Below are positions 1 to 11,522 of a stretch of 40,086 bases of DNA, in pieces. The notes beneath the pieces were generated by a model. That model worked only from the letters and a program-made list of their open reading frames with translations, searched no databases and was not told the origin of the DNA. The DNA is taken from the NCBI GenBank assembly GCA_945948915.1, contig CAMFCQ010000018.1:1-40086 (forward strand), given 5' to 3'. Within the stretch, counting starts at the first letter, position 1, and each line of letters starts with the position of its first letter. Origin of the DNA: an uncultured Clostridia bacterium (GTDB lineage: Bacteria > Bacillota > Clostridia > Christensenellales > Aristaeellaceae). The position numbers and the translations under genes were made by a program.

Positions 1-43
1 GGACTCCAAGACCATCGAGTTCTTCGACGGCATGGCGCAGTAA
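1..43 (+). CDS. rplW: 50S ribosomal protein L23, C-terminal end (partial)
   Basis: Only the last 13 codons and the stop are inside the window, in the frame starting at base 2. They read DSKTIEFFDGMAQ, which resembles the usual L23 C-terminus (acidic, with I-[DE]-F-F). L23 binds 23S rRNA near the polypeptide exit tunnel. The call rests mainly on position: L23 directly precedes L2 in S10 operons, and here rplB starts 18 bases later behind a good ribosome binding site. Confidence 0.85.
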   Translation, partial: DSKTIEFFDGMAQ

Positions 44-61
44 CAGGGAGGTTAATGCAAC

Positions 62-895
<834 letters not shown>

Positions 896-910
896 TAGGA
901 GGACTCATCA

Positions 911-1189
911 ATGAGCAGATCGGTCAAGAAGGGCCCCTATGTAGCTGCGAAGCTGCTCAAGAGGGTCGAGGAAATGAACGAATCCGGCAAGAAGAGCGTG
1001 CTGAAGACCTGGTCCCGCGCGTCCACCATCTTCCCCCAGATGGTTGGTCACACCATCGCGGTGCACGACGGCCGCAAGCATGTGCCGGTTTACATCGTGG
1101 AAGAAATGGTTGGTCACAAGCTGGGTGAGTTCGCCCCGACGCGCACCTTCAAGGGTCACGCCGGTGAGAGCGCCAGCGGCCGCAAGTAA
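911..1189 (+). CDS. rpsS: 30S ribosomal protein S19
   Basis: S19 is a 92-residue small-subunit head protein that works with S13 near the A-site tRNA and the B1a bridge. The start [11 protein letters not shown] and the segment [17 protein letters not shown] are typical of the family. A GGAGG site lies just upstream (898-902), and the gene follows rplB by 15 bases. Length and order (L2-S19-L22) are canonical, with nothing odd in the sequence. Confidence 0.98.
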   Translation: MSRSVKKGPYVAAKLLKRVEEMNESGKKSVLKTWSRASTIFPQMVGHTIAVHDGRKHVPVYIVEEMVGHKLGEFAPTRTFKGHAGESASGRK

Positions 1190-1203
1190 AGGAGTGAAAT
1201 CGC

Positions 1204-1587
1204 ATGGCTACCAGAATTCGTGAAAAGGCGAAGGTTCGCAAGGAAACTGCGGACAAGCGTCCCCGCGCGACCGCTCGTTACGTGCGCATCTCTTCCAGCA
1301 AGGTGAAGATCGTTGTCGATCTGATCCGCGGCAAGAAGGTCGACGAAGCGCTTGCGATCCTGATGTACACGCCGAAGGCTGCCGCTCCCGTGGTGGAGAA
1401 GCTGCTGCTTTCCGCGATTGCTAACGCCGAAAACAACCTGAGCATGGACCGCGGCTCCCTGTACGTCGCGGAAGTCTACGCCAATCCGGGCCCGACGCTC
1501 AAGCGCTACGTTGCCCGCAGCCGCGGCAGCGCTTCCCCGATGCTCAAGCGCACGAGCCACATCACTGTCGTGCTCGACCAGAAGTAA
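1204..1587 (+). CDS. rplV: 50S ribosomal protein L22
   Basis: L22 (127 residues) has a globular domain on the subunit surface and a long beta-hairpin that lines the exit tunnel. The conserved helix region [19 protein letters not shown] and the C-terminal hairpin with [18 protein letters not shown] are visible. The hairpin tip is where macrolide-resistance changes arise in other species. The start at 1204 follows AAAGGAG. About 12 residues before the core ([13 protein letters not shown]) form a basic N-terminal extension. Confidence 0.97.
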   Translation: MATRIREKAKVRKETADKRPRATARYVRISSSKVKIVVDLIRGKKVDEALAILMYTPKAAAPVVEKLLLSAIANAENNLSMDRGSLYVAEVYANPGPTLKRYVARSRGSASPMLKRTSHITVVLDQK

Positions 1588-1599
1588 GGAGGTTTTCGG

Positions 1600-2322
1600 A
1601 TGGGCCAGAAAGTGAATCCGCATGGCGCCCGCGTCGGCGTCATCAAGGATTGGAGCACCCGCTGGTATGCGGACAAGAAGAACTTCGCGGACAACCTCGT
1701 GTCCGACGCGAAGCTCCGCGATTTGATTAAGACCCTGGAGTTCGTCGACGACAAGAGCAAGAAGCCTGTCAAGCTCTACGACGCCGGCATCTCCCACGTG
1801 GACATCGAGCGCCGCTTTGACAACGACAAGGTTCGCGTGACTGTGACCGTGAACGTCGCCAAGCCGGGCATCGTCATCGGCGCGAACGGCGCGAACATCG
1901 AGAAGATCAAGGCTGCGCTGGCCAAGGAGCTGGGCAACAATGCTCAGGTCATCCTGAACGTCCAGGAGATCAAGAATCCGGATCTGGATGCGCAGCTGGT
2001 TGCCGAGAACATTGCCGCTCAGCTGGAGAACCGCGTGTCCTTCCGCCGCGCGATGAAGAAGTGCCTGCAGAGCTCCATGCGTGCGGGCGCGAAGGGTATC
2101 AAGACCTCCGTTTCCGGTCGTCTGGGCGGCGCGGACATCGCGCGCTCCGAGGGCTACCACGAGGGTTCCATCCCGCTGCAGACCCTGCGTGCGGATATTG
2201 ACTACGGCTTCGCCGAGGCGAAGACCGCGTACGGCCGCCTGGGCGTGAAGGTCTGGATCTACAAGGGCCAGGTTCTTCCGACCGCGAAGAAGGTTCCGGC
2301 CAAGACCGAAGGAGGCAAGTAA
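1600..2322 (+). CDS. rpsC: 30S ribosomal protein S3
   Basis: S3 is a 240-residue small-subunit protein at the mRNA entry channel, where with S4 and S5 it contributes to mRNA helicase activity. The N-terminus [18 protein letters not shown] and the KH-domain motif GxxGxxIEKIK (seen as [12 protein letters not shown]) identify it. The C-terminal half holds [22 protein letters not shown], with the conserved arginines of the entry channel. AAGGAGG precedes the ATG at 1600. Order L22-S3-L16 is canonical. Confidence 0.98.
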   Translation: MGQKVNPHGARVGVIKDWSTRWYADKKNFADNLVSDAKLRDLIKTLEFVDDKSKKPVKLYDAGISHVDIERRFDNDKVRVTVTVNVAKPGIVIGANGANIEKIKAALAKELGNNAQVILNVQEIKNPDLDAQLVAENIAAQLENRVSFRRAMKKCLQSSMRAGAKGIKTSVSGRLGGADIARSEGYHEGSIPLQTLRADIDYGFAEAKTAYGRLGVKVWIYKGQVLPTAKKVPAKTEGGK

Positions 2323-2325
2323 ACC

Positions 2326-2757
2326 ATGTTGATGCCCAAGAGAGTGAAGCGCCGCCGCGTCTTCCGCGGCCGCATGAAGGGCAAGGCCCATCGCGGCAAT
2401 TTCCTGGCGTACGGTGACTTTGGCATTCAGGCCACTGAGCCGTGCTGGGTGACTGCCCGCCAGATCGAGGCTGCCCGTGTTGCCCTGACCCGCTACACCA
2501 AGCGCGGCGGTCAGGTCTGGATCAAGATCTTCCCGGACAAGCCGATCACCGAGAAGCCGGCTGAGACCCGAATGGGCTCCGGCAAGGGCTCTCCCGAGTA
2601 CTGGGTTGCCGTTGTCAAGCCGGGCCGCGTGATCTTCGAGATCAAGGGCGTTGCCGAGGCTGACGCCCGCGAGGCTCTGCGTCTGGCGCAGCACAAGCTG
2701 CCGCTGAAGACCAAGATCATCGCCCGTGAAAAGACCAGCGAAGGTGGTGAAGCGTAA
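2326..2757 (+). CDS. rplP: 50S ribosomal protein L16
   Basis: L16 (143 residues) helps organise the A-site side of the large subunit and contacts tRNA. It starts [16 protein letters not shown], the usual L16 opening, so the first of the two nearby ATG codons (2326) is chosen over 2332. The ribosome binding site GGAGG lies inside the end of rpsC, three bases upstream of whose stop this gene nearly abuts. Its stop codon shares one base with the start of rpmC (TAATG), which suggests translational coupling. Confidence 0.98.
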   Translation: MLMPKRVKRRRVFRGRMKGKAHRGNFLAYGDFGIQATEPCWVTARQIEAARVALTRYTKRGGQVWIKIFPDKPITEKPAETRMGSGKGSPEYWVAVVKPGRVIFEIKGVAEADAREALRLAQHKLPLKTKIIAREKTSEGGEA

Positions 2758-2957
2758 TGAAGAAGAATCAGTTCAGCGAGATGTCCGCTGCCGAGCTCAA
2801 CGATAAGGTTGTGGAGCTGAAGAAGGAGCTCTTCAACCTGCGCTTCCAGCTGGCGACCGGTCAGCTGCAGGACACGATGGCGATCGCCAACACCAAGCGC
2901 GACATCGCCCGTGCCAAGACTGCGCTGCGCGCCCTCGAGCTGAAGGCTCAGGCGTAA
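2757..2957 (+). CDS. rpmC: 50S ribosomal protein L29
   Basis: L29 is a 66-residue helical hairpin protein near the exit tunnel, where it helps form the docking site for trigger factor and SRP. The segment [17 protein letters not shown] is the family signature. The ATG at 2757 overlaps the rplP stop by one base, and GAAGGTGG inside the end of rplP serves as ribosome binding site. Confidence 0.97.
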   Translation: MKKNQFSEMSAAELNDKVVELKKELFNLRFQLATGQLQDTMAIANTKRDIARAKTALRALELKAQA

Positions 2958-2976
2958 CCTGAAAGGAGACACAGAC

Positions 2977-3237
2977 ATGTCTGAAGTTAGAGGAATGCGC
3001 AAGACCCGCGTCGGCGTCGTTGTCAGCGACAAGATGGACAAGACCATCACCATCGCGGTTAAGTATCGCGTTCGCCATCCGCTGTATGGCAAGATCATGA
3101 ACCGTACCACGAAGATCAAGGCCCATGACGAGAAGAACGAGTGTGGCATCGGCGACACCGTCCGCATCATGGAGACCCGTCCGCTTAGCCACGACAAGCG
3201 CTGGCGCCTGGTCGAGATCATCGAGAAGGCGAAGTAA
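2977..3237 (+). CDS. rpsQ: 30S ribosomal protein S17
   Basis: S17 (86 residues) is an OB-fold primary binder of the 16S 5' domain. The signature [18 protein letters not shown] and [20 protein letters not shown] are both present. AAAGGAG lies 8 bases before ATG 2977. It lies between rpmC and rplN, as in most bacteria. Confidence 0.97.
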   Translation: MSEVRGMRKTRVGVVVSDKMDKTITIAVKYRVRHPLYGKIMNRTTKIKAHDEKNECGIGDTVRIMETRPLSHDKRWRLVEIIEKAK

Positions 3238-3266
3238 GCCCTGTCGGATAAGGAGGAAAAAACTCA

Positions 3267-3635
3267 ATGATTCAGCCGCAAACGCGTCTTAAGGTCGCCG
3301 ACAATACCGGCGCCAAGGAAATTATGTGCTTCCGCGTTCTGGGCGGTTCCTTCCGCCAGAGCGCTTCGGTCGGCGATATCATCATGGCTTCCGTCAAGAG
3401 CGCAACGCCCGGCGGCGTTGTGAAGAAGGGCGATGTTGTGAAGGCCGTTGTCGTCCGCGTGCACAAGAACTACCGTCGCAAGGACGGTTCCTACATCCGT
3501 TTTGATGACAACGCAGCCGTGATCATCAACAACGACAAGCAGCCCAAGGGCACCCGTATCTTTGGACCGGTCGCCCGCGAGCTGCGCGAGCACGACTTCA
3601 TGAAGATCGTGTCTCTGGCTCCCGAAGTTCTGTAA
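3267..3635 (+). CDS. rplN: 50S ribosomal protein L14
   Basis: L14 has its standard length of 122 residues. It sits at the subunit interface and forms bridges with 16S rRNA; it is also the docking site of the silencing factor RsfS. The start [18 protein letters not shown] and the C-terminal [14 protein letters not shown] are strongly conserved family sequences. AAGGAGG lies 10 bases upstream. It is the second gene after the S10/spc boundary, but no promoter is evident before it. Confidence 0.98.
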   Translation: MIQPQTRLKVADNTGAKEIMCFRVLGGSFRQSASVGDIIMASVKSATPGGVVKKGDVVKAVVVRVHKNYRRKDGSYIRFDDNAAVIINNDKQPKGTRIFGPVARELREHDFMKIVSLAPEVL

Positions 3636-3653
3636 GGAGGTGGCGAAAGAATT

Positions 3654-3968
3654 ATGCAGATCCGTTCCAAGGACACGGTGGTTGTGATCACCGGCAAGGA
3701 CAAGGGCAAGGAGGGCAAGGTTCTCACCGCCTTCCCGAAGACCGGCAAGATCGTCGTCGAAGGCGTCGCCATTGCCACCAAGCATCAGAAGCCGCGTCAG
3801 GCCGGCGTGCCGGGCGGCATCATCAAGAAGGAAGCCGCGATCGACGCGTCCAACGTCATGCTGGTGTGCCCGAAGTGCAAGAAGGGCGTCCGCGTTGGCA
3901 TGAGCGTGCTCGAGAATGGCACCAAGGTCCGCGTGTGCAAGAAGTGCGGCGCGACCATCGAAGCGTAA
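3654..3968 (+). CDS. rplX: 50S ribosomal protein L24 with zinc-ribbon-like tail
   Basis: L24 (104 residues) starts 23S rRNA assembly and lies beside the tunnel exit. The KOW motif ([15 protein letters not shown]) is near the N-terminus. The C-terminal third has two CxxC pairs (CPKC and CKKC, about 20 residues apart), which should form a small zinc ribbon; such tails are known in many L24 proteins. ATG 3654 follows AAGGAGG at 3634-3640. Confidence 0.97.
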   Translation: MQIRSKDTVVVITGKDKGKEGKVLTAFPKTGKIVVEGVAIATKHQKPRQAGVPGGIIKKEAAIDASNVMLVCPKCKKGVRVGMSVLENGTKVRVCKKCGATIEA

Positions 3969-3987
3969 TAGCAGGAGGAATTGAGAA

Positions 3988-4530
3988 ATGGAAGCGCGTC
4001 TTTATGATAAGTACGTGACCGAAGTCGTTCCTGCCCTGCAGCAGAAGTTCGGTTACAAGAATGTGAACCAGATCCCGAAGATTGACAAGATCGTCATCAA
4101 CATGGGCCTGGGCAACTGCAAGGACAACCCGAAGGCGCTGGAAGCCGCCGTGAAGGAGCTCGAGGCGATCGCCGGCCAGAAGGCCATGGTGACCAAGGCC
4201 AAGAAGTCCATCGCGAACTTCAAGCTGCGCGAGGGTATGAATGTCGGCGCCAAGGTGACCCTCCGTGGCGAGCGCATGTATGAGTTCATGGATAAGCTCA
4301 TGAACATCGCTCTCCCGCGCGTCCGTGACTTCCACGGCGTTTCCGCGAAGGCCTTCGACGGCCGCGGCAACTACGCGCTGGGCATCCGTGAGCAGCTCCT
4401 CTTCCCGGAAATCGAGTACGACAAGGTAGAGACTGTCCGCGGCATGGAAATGATCTTCGTGACCACCGCCCACACTGACGAAGAGTGCAAGGAGCTCCTC
4501 GCTGCAATGGGCATGCCGTTCGCGAAGTAA
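3988..4530 (+). CDS. rplE: 50S ribosomal protein L5
   Basis: L5 (180 residues) binds 5S rRNA and forms part of the central protuberance, contacting P-site tRNA. The segments [16 protein letters not shown] and the motif [15 protein letters not shown] match the family. GCAGGAGG precedes ATG 3988. The gene is in its usual place between rplX and the zinc S14 gene. Confidence 0.98.
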   Translation: MEARLYDKYVTEVVPALQQKFGYKNVNQIPKIDKIVINMGLGNCKDNPKALEAAVKELEAIAGQKAMVTKAKKSIANFKLREGMNVGAKVTLRGERMYEFMDKLMNIALPRVRDFHGVSAKAFDGRGNYALGIREQLLFPEIEYDKVETVRGMEMIFVTTAHTDEECKELLAAMGMPFAK

Positions 4531-4547
4531 GGAGGAGGACAAATCAC

Positions 4548-4733
4548 ATGGCTAAGACCAGTATGATCAACAAGCAGCAGAAGGAGCCGAAGTTCTCTAC
4601 TCGCGCTTACACCCGCTGCCGCCTGTGCGGCCGTCCGCACTCCGTGCTTCGCAAGTACGGCGTCTGCCGCATTTGTTTCCGCGAACTGGCGTACAAGGGA
4701 CAGATTCCCGGCGTCCGCAAGGCCAGCTGGTAA
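4548..4733 (+). CDS. rpsZ: 30S ribosomal protein S14, zinc-binding type Z
   Basis: This is the short, zinc-dependent form of S14, 61 residues from ATG 4548. A longer open frame runs upstream into rplE, but the GGAGGAGG site at 4531-4538 and the conserved start MAKTSMI fix the shorter start. Cys24, Cys27, Cys40 and Cys43 form the zinc site (CRLC...CRIC). S14 is a late-assembling 30S head protein. The type Z form is typical of Firmicutes and actinobacteria and supports the taxonomic reading. Confidence 0.97.
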   Translation: MAKTSMINKQQKEPKFSTRAYTRCRLCGRPHSVLRKYGVCRICFRELAYKGQIPGVRKASW

Positions 4734-4745
4734 GGAGGGACTGAA

Positions 4746-5144
4746 ATGCTCGTTAACGATCCCATTGCAGATATGCTCACCCGCATCCGCAATGCTCAAA
4801 TCGCCAAGCACGACAGTGTGATGGTGCCGGCTTCCAACATGAAGAAGTCCATCGCCAAGATCCTGCTTGACGAAGGCTATATCAAGAGCGTCGATCTGAT
4901 TGACGACGGCCTGTCCGGCCAGATCAAGATCGGCCTGAAGTACACCGACAAGAAGCAGAGCGTCATTGTTGGCCTCAAGCGCATCAGCAAGCCGGGCCTG
5001 CGCGTCTACGCGCAGTGCGAGGAGCTGCCGAAGGTGCTCGGCGGCCTGGGCATTGCGATCGTCTCCACCTCCAAGGGTGTGATGACCGATAAGCAGGCTC
5101 GTGCGGCCAAGGTCGGCGGCGAAGTGCTCGCCTACATCTGGTAA
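4746..5144 (+). CDS. rpsH: 30S ribosomal protein S8
   Basis: S8 (132 residues) is a primary binder of the 16S central domain, and in E. coli it represses the spc operon. The start [15 protein letters not shown] and the C-terminal [20 protein letters not shown] are diagnostic. AAGGAGG lies 9 bases before ATG 4746. I did not see an obvious S8-type mRNA operator upstream. Confidence 0.98.
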   Translation: MLVNDPIADMLTRIRNAQIAKHDSVMVPASNMKKSIAKILLDEGYIKSVDLIDDGLSGQIKIGLKYTDKKQSVIVGLKRISKPGLRVYAQCEELPKVLGGLGIAIVSTSKGVMTDKQARAAKVGGEVLAYIW

Positions 5145-5173
5145 TTGACGACGCTGAAACGGAGGAAAGAACA

Positions 5174-5716
5174 ATGTCTCGAATCGGAAGAGCTCCGATC
5201 GCCATCCCGGCCGGCGTCACGGTTACCGTCTCCGATGACAATATCGTCACCGTGAAGGGCCCGAAGGGCACGCTGACCCAGGAGGTCAACAAGAACATCA
5301 CCGTGAAGCAGGAGGGCAACGAGATCCTCGTGACCCGCCCGAACGATGAGAAGCAGAACCGTGCGTTCCACGGCCTGTACCGCGCGCTGATCCACAACAT
5401 GGTTGTTGGCGTCAGCACCGGCTTCACCAAGACCCTGAACCTGGTTGGCACCGGCTACCGCGCCGAGGCCAAGGGCAACACCCTCAACATCACCATCGGC
5501 TACAGCCATCCGGTGATCATTGAGGCGGAGGAGAACATCGCGTTCGCCACCCCGAACCAGACCACCATCACCGTCAGCGGCATCAACAAGCAGCAGGTCG
5601 GCAACGTCGCCGCTGCCATCCGCGCGGTGCGCAAGCCGGAGCCGTATCACGGCAAGGGCATCAAGTATGACACTGAGGTCGTCCGCCGCAAGGAAGGCAA
5701 GACCGGTAAGAAGTAA
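5174..5716 (+). CDS. rplF: 50S ribosomal protein L6
   Basis: L6 (180 residues) is a two-domain protein at the base of the L7/L12 stalk, near the sarcin-ricin loop. [17 protein letters not shown] opens it, and the signature [21 protein letters not shown] closes it. CGGAGGAAAG precedes ATG 5174. Length and position are canonical. Confidence 0.98.
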   Translation: MSRIGRAPIAIPAGVTVTVSDDNIVTVKGPKGTLTQEVNKNITVKQEGNEILVTRPNDEKQNRAFHGLYRALIHNMVVGVSTGFTKTLNLVGTGYRAEAKGNTLNITIGYSHPVIIEAEENIAFATPNQTTITVSGINKQQVGNVAAAIRAVRKPEPYHGKGIKYDTEVVRRKEGKTGKK

Positions 5717-5734
5717 GAAAGGGAGTGAGCGCTA

Positions 5735-6103
5735 ATGTTCACCAAGCGTGATCGTAATGAGATCCGTGTGATCCGTCATGAGCGTGTGCGTAAGAAGATC
5801 AGCGGCACGCCCGAGATGCCGCGTCTGTGCGTGTATCGCAGCCTGAACCACATCTACACCCAGGTGATCGACGACGTCGCCGGCAAGACCCTGGTTTCCT
5901 GCTCCACCCTCGATCCGCAGATCAAGGGCCAGCTCGGCGAGCTGGACAAGAAGGGCGCCGCGAAGCTGGTCGGCAAGACCGTCGCCGAGCGCGCCATGCA
6001 GGCTGGCATCAAGCAGGTCGTCTTCGACCGCGGCGGCTATGTCTACACCGGCCGCGTGGCGGAGGTTGCCGCAGGCGCCCGTGAAGCGGGCCTGGACTTC
6101 TAA
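5735..6103 (+). CDS. rplR: 50S ribosomal protein L18
   Basis: L18 (122 residues) binds 5S rRNA together with L5 and L25. Characteristic segments are the basic N-terminus, [18 protein letters not shown] and [20 protein letters not shown] near the C-terminus. A GGGAGTGAG ribosome binding site lies before ATG 5735. It is in the usual L6-L18-S5 order. Confidence 0.98.
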   Translation: MFTKRDRNEIRVIRHERVRKKISGTPEMPRLCVYRSLNHIYTQVIDDVAGKTLVSCSTLDPQIKGQLGELDKKGAAKLVGKTVAERAMQAGIKQVVFDRGGYVYTGRVAEVAAGAREAGLDF

Positions 6104-6123
6104 GTCAAGGGAGGATACGAAGA

Positions 6124-6681
6124 ATGCCTCAGGATATGGAAAAGAAGCCGTTCGAGCGCGGCGATCGCCGCGAGCGTGGCCCGCGCCGTGAGCGCCGCCA
6201 GGAGAGCGAGTTCCAGGAGAAGATGGTTGCCATCAACCGCGTCTCCAAGACCGTGAAGGGCGGCCGCAACATGCGCTTTGCTGCGCTGGTCGTCATCGGC
6301 GACGGCAAGGGCCGCGTTGGCTGCGGCATCGGCAAGGCTGTTGAAATTCCGGAAGCCGCCCGCAAGGCCACCGAGGACGCCAAGAAGCACCTCGTGCATG
6401 TGAGCATGAAGGGCACCACCATCCCGCACGAGACCGTCGGCCGCTTCGGCACCGGCGAGGTTGTGCTGATGCCCGCCCCGGAAGGCACCGGCGTTATCGC
6501 CGGCGGTCCGGCGCGTGCGGTGCTCGAGCTGTGCGGCGTGAAGGACATCCGCACCAAGAGCTACGGCTCCAACAACCCGATCAACATGGTGAAGGCGACC
6601 ATCGAGGGTCTGGCTTCCCTGCGCACCGCTGAAGAAGTGGCCAAGATGCGCGGCAAGACCGTCGAAGAGCTGCTCGGCTGA
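6124..6681 (+). CDS. rpsE: 30S ribosomal protein S5
   Basis: S5 has 185 residues. With S4 it controls decoding fidelity, and it helps form the mRNA entry site. The double-stranded-RNA-binding-like domain begins at [20 protein letters not shown], and the C-terminal domain carries [17 protein letters not shown]. The N-terminus is extended by about 25 charged residues (many Arg, Glu and Asp). ATG 6124 follows GGGAGGA; ATG 6136 is a possible alternative, but its spacing is worse. Confidence 0.97.
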   Translation: MPQDMEKKPFERGDRRERGPRRERRQESEFQEKMVAINRVSKTVKGGRNMRFAALVVIGDGKGRVGCGIGKAVEIPEAARKATEDAKKHLVHVSMKGTTIPHETVGRFGTGEVVLMPAPEGTGVIAGGPARAVLELCGVKDIRTKSYGSNNPINMVKATIEGLASLRTAEEVAKMRGKTVEELLG

Positions 6682-6698
6682 GAAGGAGGAAAGAGACT

Positions 6699-6881
6699 AT
6701 GAAAGTACAGGTTACGCTTGTGAAGTCTCCGGTCTCCAGCAAGCCCAACCACATCAAAATTGTGAAGGCGCTGGGCCTGCACAAGATCCGCTCCACCAAG
6801 GTGTTTGAAGATACCCCGTCCATCCGCGGCATGATCTTCAAGGTCAAGCATCTGGTGTCTGTGGTCGAAATCAGCGACTAA
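6699..6881 (+). CDS. rpmD: 50S ribosomal protein L30
   Basis: L30 is a 60-residue accessory large-subunit protein found in many but not all bacteria. The core VTLVKSPVSSKPNHIKIVKALGL and the following RSTKVFEDTPSIRGMI match the ferredoxin-like L30 fold. AAGGAGG precedes ATG 6699, and the gene sits between rpsE and rplO as usual. Confidence 0.97.
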   Translation: MKVQVTLVKSPVSSKPNHIKIVKALGLHKIRSTKVFEDTPSIRGMIFKVKHLVSVVEISD

Positions 6882-6893
6882 GGAGGATTCACC

Positions 6894-7334
6894 ATGAAGC
6901 TGAATGAGCTGAAGCCCGCTGAGGGCTCCACGACCGCCGCGCGCCGTCTCGGCCGCGGCACCGGCTCCGGCCTGGGCAAGACGTCCGGCAAGGGCCACAA
7001 GGGCGCGAAGGCCCGCTCCGGCGGCGGCAAGCGCCCGGGCTTCGAGGGCGGCCAGATGCCCCTCACCCGTCAGCTGCCCAAGCGTGGCTTTACCAACATC
7101 TTTGCCAAGGAATATGCGACCGTGAACGTCAGCGACCTCGACGTGTTCGAGGAGGGCACCGTGGTGACCGCCGAACTGCTCATGGAGAAGAAGATCATCC
7201 GCAAGCAGCTGGATGGCCTGAAGGTCCTGGGCAACGGTGAGCTGACGAAGAAGCTGACCGTGAAGGCCGTGAAGTTCACCGGCTCTGCGAAGGAGAAGAT
7301 CGAGGCTGTTGGTGGCACTGCCGAGGTGATCTGA
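6894..7334 (+). CDS. rplO: 50S ribosomal protein L15
   Basis: L15 (146 residues) is a late assembly protein that penetrates the large subunit. The N-terminal Gly/Lys/Arg-rich tail ([24 protein letters not shown] reads through the usual pattern) is followed by [17 protein letters not shown], the family signature. The AAGGAGG site spans the end of rpmD. secY starts two bases after its stop. Confidence 0.98.
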   Translation: MKLNELKPAEGSTTAARRLGRGTGSGLGKTSGKGHKGAKARSGGGKRPGFEGGQMPLTRQLPKRGFTNIFAKEYATVNVSDLDVFEEGTVVTAELLMEKKIIRKQLDGLKVLGNGELTKKLTVKAVKFTGSAKEKIEAVGGTAEVI

Positions 7335-7335
7335 T

Positions 7336-8577
7336 ATGCTGGAAAAGATGAAGAATGCCTGGCGCATTCCGGAGCTCCGCAAGAAGATCATTTACACCTT
7401 CGGCATGCTGCTGGTCTACCGTCTGCTGTGCGTCATCCCGGTTCCGGGCATTGACATCGCGACGGTTGCGGCGGCCGTCAAGGACTATTCGATCCTTGAC
7501 TTCATGAACATGATGACCGGTGGTTCCTTCCAGAACATGAGCATCATGGCCATGGGCATCACCCCGTACATCAATGCCAGCATTATCCTTCAGCTGCTGA
7601 CCGTCGCCGTTCCGGCCCTCGAGAAGCTGGCGAAGGAAGGCCCGGAGGGCCGCAAGAAGATCACCGAGTGGACCCGCTACCTGACCGTCGTTCTGGCGTT
7701 CATTCAGGCGGTTGGTCTGGTGTTCGCGATGCGCGCCAACTCCTACGGCGGCCTCTGGTATGTGATCATCGGTATCTCCATGGCTGCCGGTACTGCCCTT
7801 GCGATGTGGCTTGGTGAGCGCATCACCGAGAACGGCATCGGCAACGGCATCTCCCTGCTGATCATGGCGGGCGTCGTGTCCAACATGTTCAACTGGGCCC
7901 GTCAGGCGACCGTCGGCGTGGCGCAGGGCACCGTGGGCATCCTGCCGGTGCTGGTGGTCGTGATCGCGCTGATCGCGATGATCGTTGTGATCACCTTTGT
8001 GGACATGGGCGAGCGCCGCATTCCGGTTCAGTATGCCAAGCGCATGGTGGGCCGCAAGATGTACGGCGGCCAGTCCACCCACATCCCGATGAAGATTAAC
8101 TCCACCGGCGTCATGCCGCTGATCTTCGGCTTCGCGATCCTGCAGTTCCCTGCGACTGTCTTCGCGTTCTTCCCGACGAGCGGCCTGAACATGTGGTGGA
8201 GCAGCTTCCAGAGCGGCATCTGGTATCAGGTTGTGCTGGCGGTTCTGATCATCGCCTTCACCTACTTCTATACCAGCATCACGTTCAACCCGATTGACAT
8301 CAGCAAGAACATGCAGCAGAACGGCGGCATCATCCCGGGCATCCGCCAGGGCCGTGCGACCAGCGACTATCTCGCCAAGGTTTCCAGCCGTCTGACGCTG
8401 TTCAGCGCTCTGTTCCTCGCCGTGCTGGCGACCATCCCGACCCTGATCACCAACATCTTCGGCATCCGTGCTCCGTTTGCTGCGAGCTCCGTGCTGATTG
8501 CGGTGTCTGTGGCTCTGGAGACGCTCCGCCAGGTTGAGGCGCAGATGGTCATGCGTCACCACAAGGGCTTCCTTTAA
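7336..8577 (+). CDS. secY: Protein translocase subunit SecY
   Basis: SecY is the channel-forming subunit of the SecYEG translocon in the cytoplasmic membrane. At 413 residues with about ten hydrophobic segments it is full length, slightly short for the family. The plug-side TM2 region (GITPYINASIILQLL), the cytoplasmic loop EGRKKITEWTRYLT and the C-terminal segment with GGIIPGIRQGRAT are recognisable. It is expected to secrete the signal-bearing CotH-like proteins encoded downstream (inference). ATG 7336 follows the rplO stop by one base. Confidence 0.98.
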   Translation: MLEKMKNAWRIPELRKKIIYTFGMLLVYRLLCVIPVPGIDIATVAAAVKDYSILDFMNMMTGGSFQNMSIMAMGITPYINASIILQLLTVAVPALEKLAKEGPEGRKKITEWTRYLTVVLAFIQAVGLVFAMRANSYGGLWYVIIGISMAAGTALAMWLGERITENGIGNGISLLIMAGVVSNMFNWARQATVGVAQGTVGILPVLVVVIALIAMIVVITFVDMGERRIPVQYAKRMVGRKMYGGQSTHIPMKINSTGVMPLIFGFAILQFPATVFAFFPTSGLNMWWSSFQSGIWYQVVLAVLIIAFTYFYTSITFNPIDISKNMQQNGGIIPGIRQGRATSDYLAKVSSRLTLFSALFLAVLATIPTLITNIFGIRAPFAASSVLIAVSVALETLRQVEAQMVMRHHKGFL

Positions 8578-8602
8578 TCGCTGAGAAGCGTGAGGTGCTG
8601 AC

Positions 8603-9228
<626 letters not shown>

Positions 9229-9232
<4 letters not shown>

Positions 9233-10002
9233 TTACCATCAAGAATTCTGCCCAGATCGCCAAGATGCGTGAGGCCGGTGCCATGCTGCACGAGGTCCTC
9301 ACGCAGCTGAGAGGGAAGATTCAGCCCGGAGTGACCACCCATGAGCTGGACGCGTTTGCGGAAAAGCTCATCCGGTCCTTCGGGGCTATCCCTTCTTTCC
9401 TCAACTATGAAGGGTACCCCGCCTCGATTTGTGCGTCCGTGGACAGCCAGGTCGTGCACGGCATCCCGTCAAAGAAGACTGTGCTCAAAGAGGGTCAGAT
9501 CATTTCAGTCGACTGTGGACTGATTCTCGACGGATGGCAGTCCGACAGCGCCTTTACCGCGCCGGTCGGAAACATCAGCGAAGAGGCGCAGCGTCTGATT
9601 GATGTCACAGAAGAGAGTTTCTTCGAGGCGCTCAAGGTCGCGCGCGAAGGAAACAGGATCAGTGATATCGGCCATGCGGTTCAGCGGTATGTTGAGGATC
9701 GTGGCTTTTCCACGGTTCGCGCGCTGTGCGGCCATGGCATTGGACGGGAGATGCACGAGGATCCCCAGGTGCCCAATTACGGCATCCCGGGCCACGGCGT
9801 GCGGCTTCGCCGCGGCATGACGATCTGTATCGAGCCGATGATTGCAGCGGGCGATTATCACGTCAAAACGCTGCGCGACGGCTGGACGGTCGTGACAACC
9901 GATGGCAGCCTCTGCTCCCATTATGAACATACCATCCTGATTACGGATGGCGAGCCCGAGCTGCTTTCTTACCCGGGCTATCATGAGGAGGAGAAGCGAT
10001 GA
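9229..10002 (+). CDS. map: Methionine aminopeptidase, type I
   Basis: This enzyme removes the initiator Met from nascent proteins. All five metal ligands of the pita-bread fold can be placed: Asp95, Asp106, His169, Glu202 and Glu233, and His176 fits the second substrate-site His. At 257 residues it is the short class Ia type without an N-terminal SH3-binding extension. It overlaps adk by 4 bases and the next gene by 4 bases (ATGA at both ends). Its codon use is visibly less biased than that of the ribosomal genes. Confidence 0.97.
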
Positions 10003-10301
10003 GCTCGTTTCCCATGGAGGTCGGCCGGGTGGTCTTCTCCCGCGCGGGCCGCGATCAGGGACATTACTTCGTGATCGTGGACGTGATTGACGAGGACCAT
10101 GTGGCCATTGCCAACGGCTGTCAGAGGAAAGTGGACAATCCGAAAAAGAAGAAGATCAAGCATCTGGTGGCAAAACCCGAACTTCTTGAAGAAATTCGTG
10201 AAAAAATTTTTGCAAAAAAGAGGATTTTTGACTCTGAAGTGCGAAATAAACTGGATGCTATCGGCTATCAAGAGGCATTGTTGCCGCGTAAGGAGGGTTA
10301 A
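9999..10301 (+). CDS. KOW-domain RNA-binding protein (L14e/L6e/L27e-like)
   Basis: This 100-residue basic protein has an N-terminal KOW-like barrel ([24 protein letters not shown]) followed by a Lys-rich stretch and a charged C-terminal helix. Genes of this kind sit between map and infA in many Firmicutes and resemble eukaryotic/archaeal L14e-type proteins. They are presumed to bind RNA, but the exact role is not settled. It overlaps map by 4 bases. An A/T-rich patch at about 10195-10240 gives it a base composition unlike its neighbours. Confidence 0.85.
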   Translation: MSSFPMEVGRVVFSRAGRDQGHYFVIVDVIDEDHVAIANGCQRKVDNPKKKKIKHLVAKPELLEEIREKIFAKKRIFDSEVRNKLDAIGYQEALLPRKEG

Positions 10302-10303
10302 CG

Positions 10304-10667
<364 letters not shown>

Positions 10668-10709
10668 ACCAGTAAGCAGAGCACTATCAAATGATTCGGA
10701 GGTAACACC

Positions 10710-11081
10710 ATGGCACGTATTTCTGGCGTTGACCTGCCTCGTGAGAAGCGGGTCGAAATCGGACTGACGTATATCTTCGGCATCGGCCTGAAGACCTCTC
10801 AGGATATCCTCGCGGCGACCGGCGTGAACCCGGACACCCGCGTCAAGGATCTGACTGAGCAGGACGTCAACAAGATCCGCGAATACATCGAGCACAACCT
10901 GAAGGTCGAGGGCGATCTGCGTCGCGACATCGGCCTGGATATCAAGCGCCTGATGGAAATCGGCTGCTACCGTGGCGTTCGTCACCGCAAGGGCCTGCCC
11001 GTCCGTGGCCAGAACACCAAGCAGAATGCTCGCACCCGCAAGGGCCCGAAGCGCACCATCGCCGGCAAGAAGAAGAAGTAA
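10710..11081 (+). CDS. rpsM: 30S ribosomal protein S13
   Basis: S13 (123 residues) sits in the 30S head and forms the B1a/B1b bridges and P-site tRNA contacts. The opening [21 protein letters not shown] reads like the family, and the C-terminal basic tail ends with RTIAGKKKK. The motif [19 protein letters not shown] is the S13 signature. CGGAGG lies before ATG 10710. Confidence 0.98.
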   Translation: MARISGVDLPREKRVEIGLTYIFGIGLKTSQDILAATGVNPDTRVKDLTEQDVNKIREYIEHNLKVEGDLRRDIGLDIKRLMEIGCYRGVRHRKGLPVRGQNTKQNARTRKGPKRTIAGKKKK

Positions 11082-11096
11082 GAGGAGTGATTGACA

Positions 11097-11498
11097 ATGG
11101 CACCCAAGAAGTCGCTGAAGAAGGTCGTCCGCAAGCGCCGCGAGCGCAAGGTCGTGGAGCGCGGCGCCGCGCACATCCGCTCTTCCTTCAACAATACCAT
11201 CGTTACCCTGACCGATACCCAGGGCAACGCGCTGAGCTGGGCTTCCGCTGGCGGCCTCGGCTTCCGCGGCAGCAAGAAGTCCACGCCGTTCGCTGCGCAG
11301 ACCGCTGCTGAGACCGCTGCCAAGGCTGCGATGGAGTACGGCCTGAAGACCGTTGAGGTCTACGTCAAGGGCCCGGGCTCCGGACGTGAGGCTGCGATCC
11401 GTTCCCTGCAGGCTGCCGGCCTGGAGGTCAACATGATTAAGGACGTGACGCCGATTCCGCACAACGGCTGCCGTCCGCCGAAGCGCCGTCGCGTGTAA
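11097..11498 (+). CDS. rpsK: 30S ribosomal protein S11
   Basis: S11 (133 residues) is a platform protein near the E site. The core [18 protein letters not shown], the motif [20 protein letters not shown] and the ending [11 protein letters not shown] are diagnostic. An in-frame TTG two codons upstream (11091) is rejected because ATG 11097 gives the normal MAPKK start and better spacing from AGAGGAG. Confidence 0.98.
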   Translation: MAPKKSLKKVVRKRRERKVVERGAAHIRSSFNNTIVTLTDTQGNALSWASAGGLGFRGSKKSTPFAAQTAAETAAKAAMEYGLKTVEVYVKGPGSGREAAIRSLQAAGLEVNMIKDVTPIPHNGCRPPKRRRV

Positions 11499-11522
11499 GG
11501 TTTTGTAAGGAGGACGAAAGTA